Positions 63,929 to 64,000 of a DNA stretch of 64,000 nt are shown here, piece after piece. Position 1 is the first letter of the stretch. Every line of letters begins with the position of its first letter. This DNA is from an uncultured Algimonas sp. (GTDB lineage: Bacteria; Pseudomonadota; Alphaproteobacteria; Caulobacterales; Maricaulaceae), in the NCBI RefSeq assembly GCF_947498175.1, contig NZ_CANMJB010000001.1, positions 62,001-126,000 of the forward strand. The letters run 5' to 3'. The notes below the pieces were generated by a model that saw only the letters and a program-made list of their open reading frames with translations, had not been told where the DNA came from and did no database searches. The translations under genes and the position numbers were made by a program.

Positions 63929-64000
63929 ATGTTTCGGACCTCGATGATCGATCGGATCTTTCTTCCGGTCCTTTATAGCGGACATTGCACACTTGACTTC
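63929..64000 (+). CDS. Possible start of a further gene, truncated by the window edge
   Basis: An ATG preceded at 8 nt by GAGAGG opens a frame of 24 codons with no stop (MFRTSMIDRIFLPVLYSG...). It is too short to identify. The 93 bp between the terminator and this ATG could hold its promoter. Confidence 0.3.
   Translation, partial: MFRTSMIDRIFLPVLYSGHCTLDF

Overview
This is a GC-rich, densely packed chromosomal window that reads as the core genome of an alphaproteobacterium. The markers are a CcrM-type GANTC adenine methyltransferase, CtrA-like TTAA half-sites, paired b and b' subunits in an F0-only ATP synthase cluster, an HflKC-DUF2065-DegP cluster, a DciA/DsbA/SMC block beside mutY, and a carotenoid desaturase. 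A pigmented, stalked or dimorphic marine lineage (Hyphomonadaceae/Maricaulales) fits best. That placement is inference; no rRNA gene is present to test it.

Layout. 1-11.9 kb: 3' part of crtI, small membrane genes, a candidate structured RNA, sixA, a DUF481 outer-membrane protein, serS, an M24 aminopeptidase, two small orphan genes, prmA, a UvrD-type helicase, an IscU-like scaffold, an EF-hand protein and a DUF1328 protein. 12.3-14.8 kb: F0 ATP synthase operon (atpI-B-E-F'-F). 15-23.4 kb: smc, two DsbA-like oxidoreductases, dciA, mutY, hsp20, ccrM. 23.6-28.4 kb: M20 amidohydrolase, thyA, a VUT / HAD-UbiA / PhnA operon, folA. 28.5-34.7 kb: hflK-hflC-DUF2065-degP, serB, miaA, a TVP38 protein. 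34.8-40.4 kb: the elongasome operon mreB-mreC-mreD-mrdA-rodA. 40.5-46.8 kb: an NSS transporter, a lipoprotein, a four-gene Mla/MCE lipid transport operon, DedA. 47-54.4 kb: tig-clpP-clpX, sodC, gyrA. 54.4-64 kb: two tandem thioredoxin-fold genes, purB, an MFS transporter, radC, map, a large TonB-dependent receptor and the first codons of one more gene.

The genes cover envelope growth (Mre/Rod, Mla, DegP, HflKC), chromosome maintenance (SMC, DciA, GyrA, CcrM, MutY, helicase, RadC), proteostasis (Tig, ClpXP, Hsp20, Map, DegP), folate/thymidylate synthesis (ThyA, FolA), and periplasmic redox and metal handling (DsbA-like pair, thioredoxin-like pair, SodC). I saw no rRNA, tRNA, CRISPR array, insertion sequence, prophage or replication origin. 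No obvious new multi-gene defence or mobile system is present. The least explained items are a hairpin that displays an anti-Shine-Dalgarno loop (about 1.7 kb), a 42-residue Arg-rich protein with a cell-cycle-like upstream region (7.0 kb), a HAD protein carrying half of a degenerate UbiA domain (26.3 kb), and a tandem thioredoxin-fold pair in which one copy has lost its CXXC (54.4-55.5 kb).
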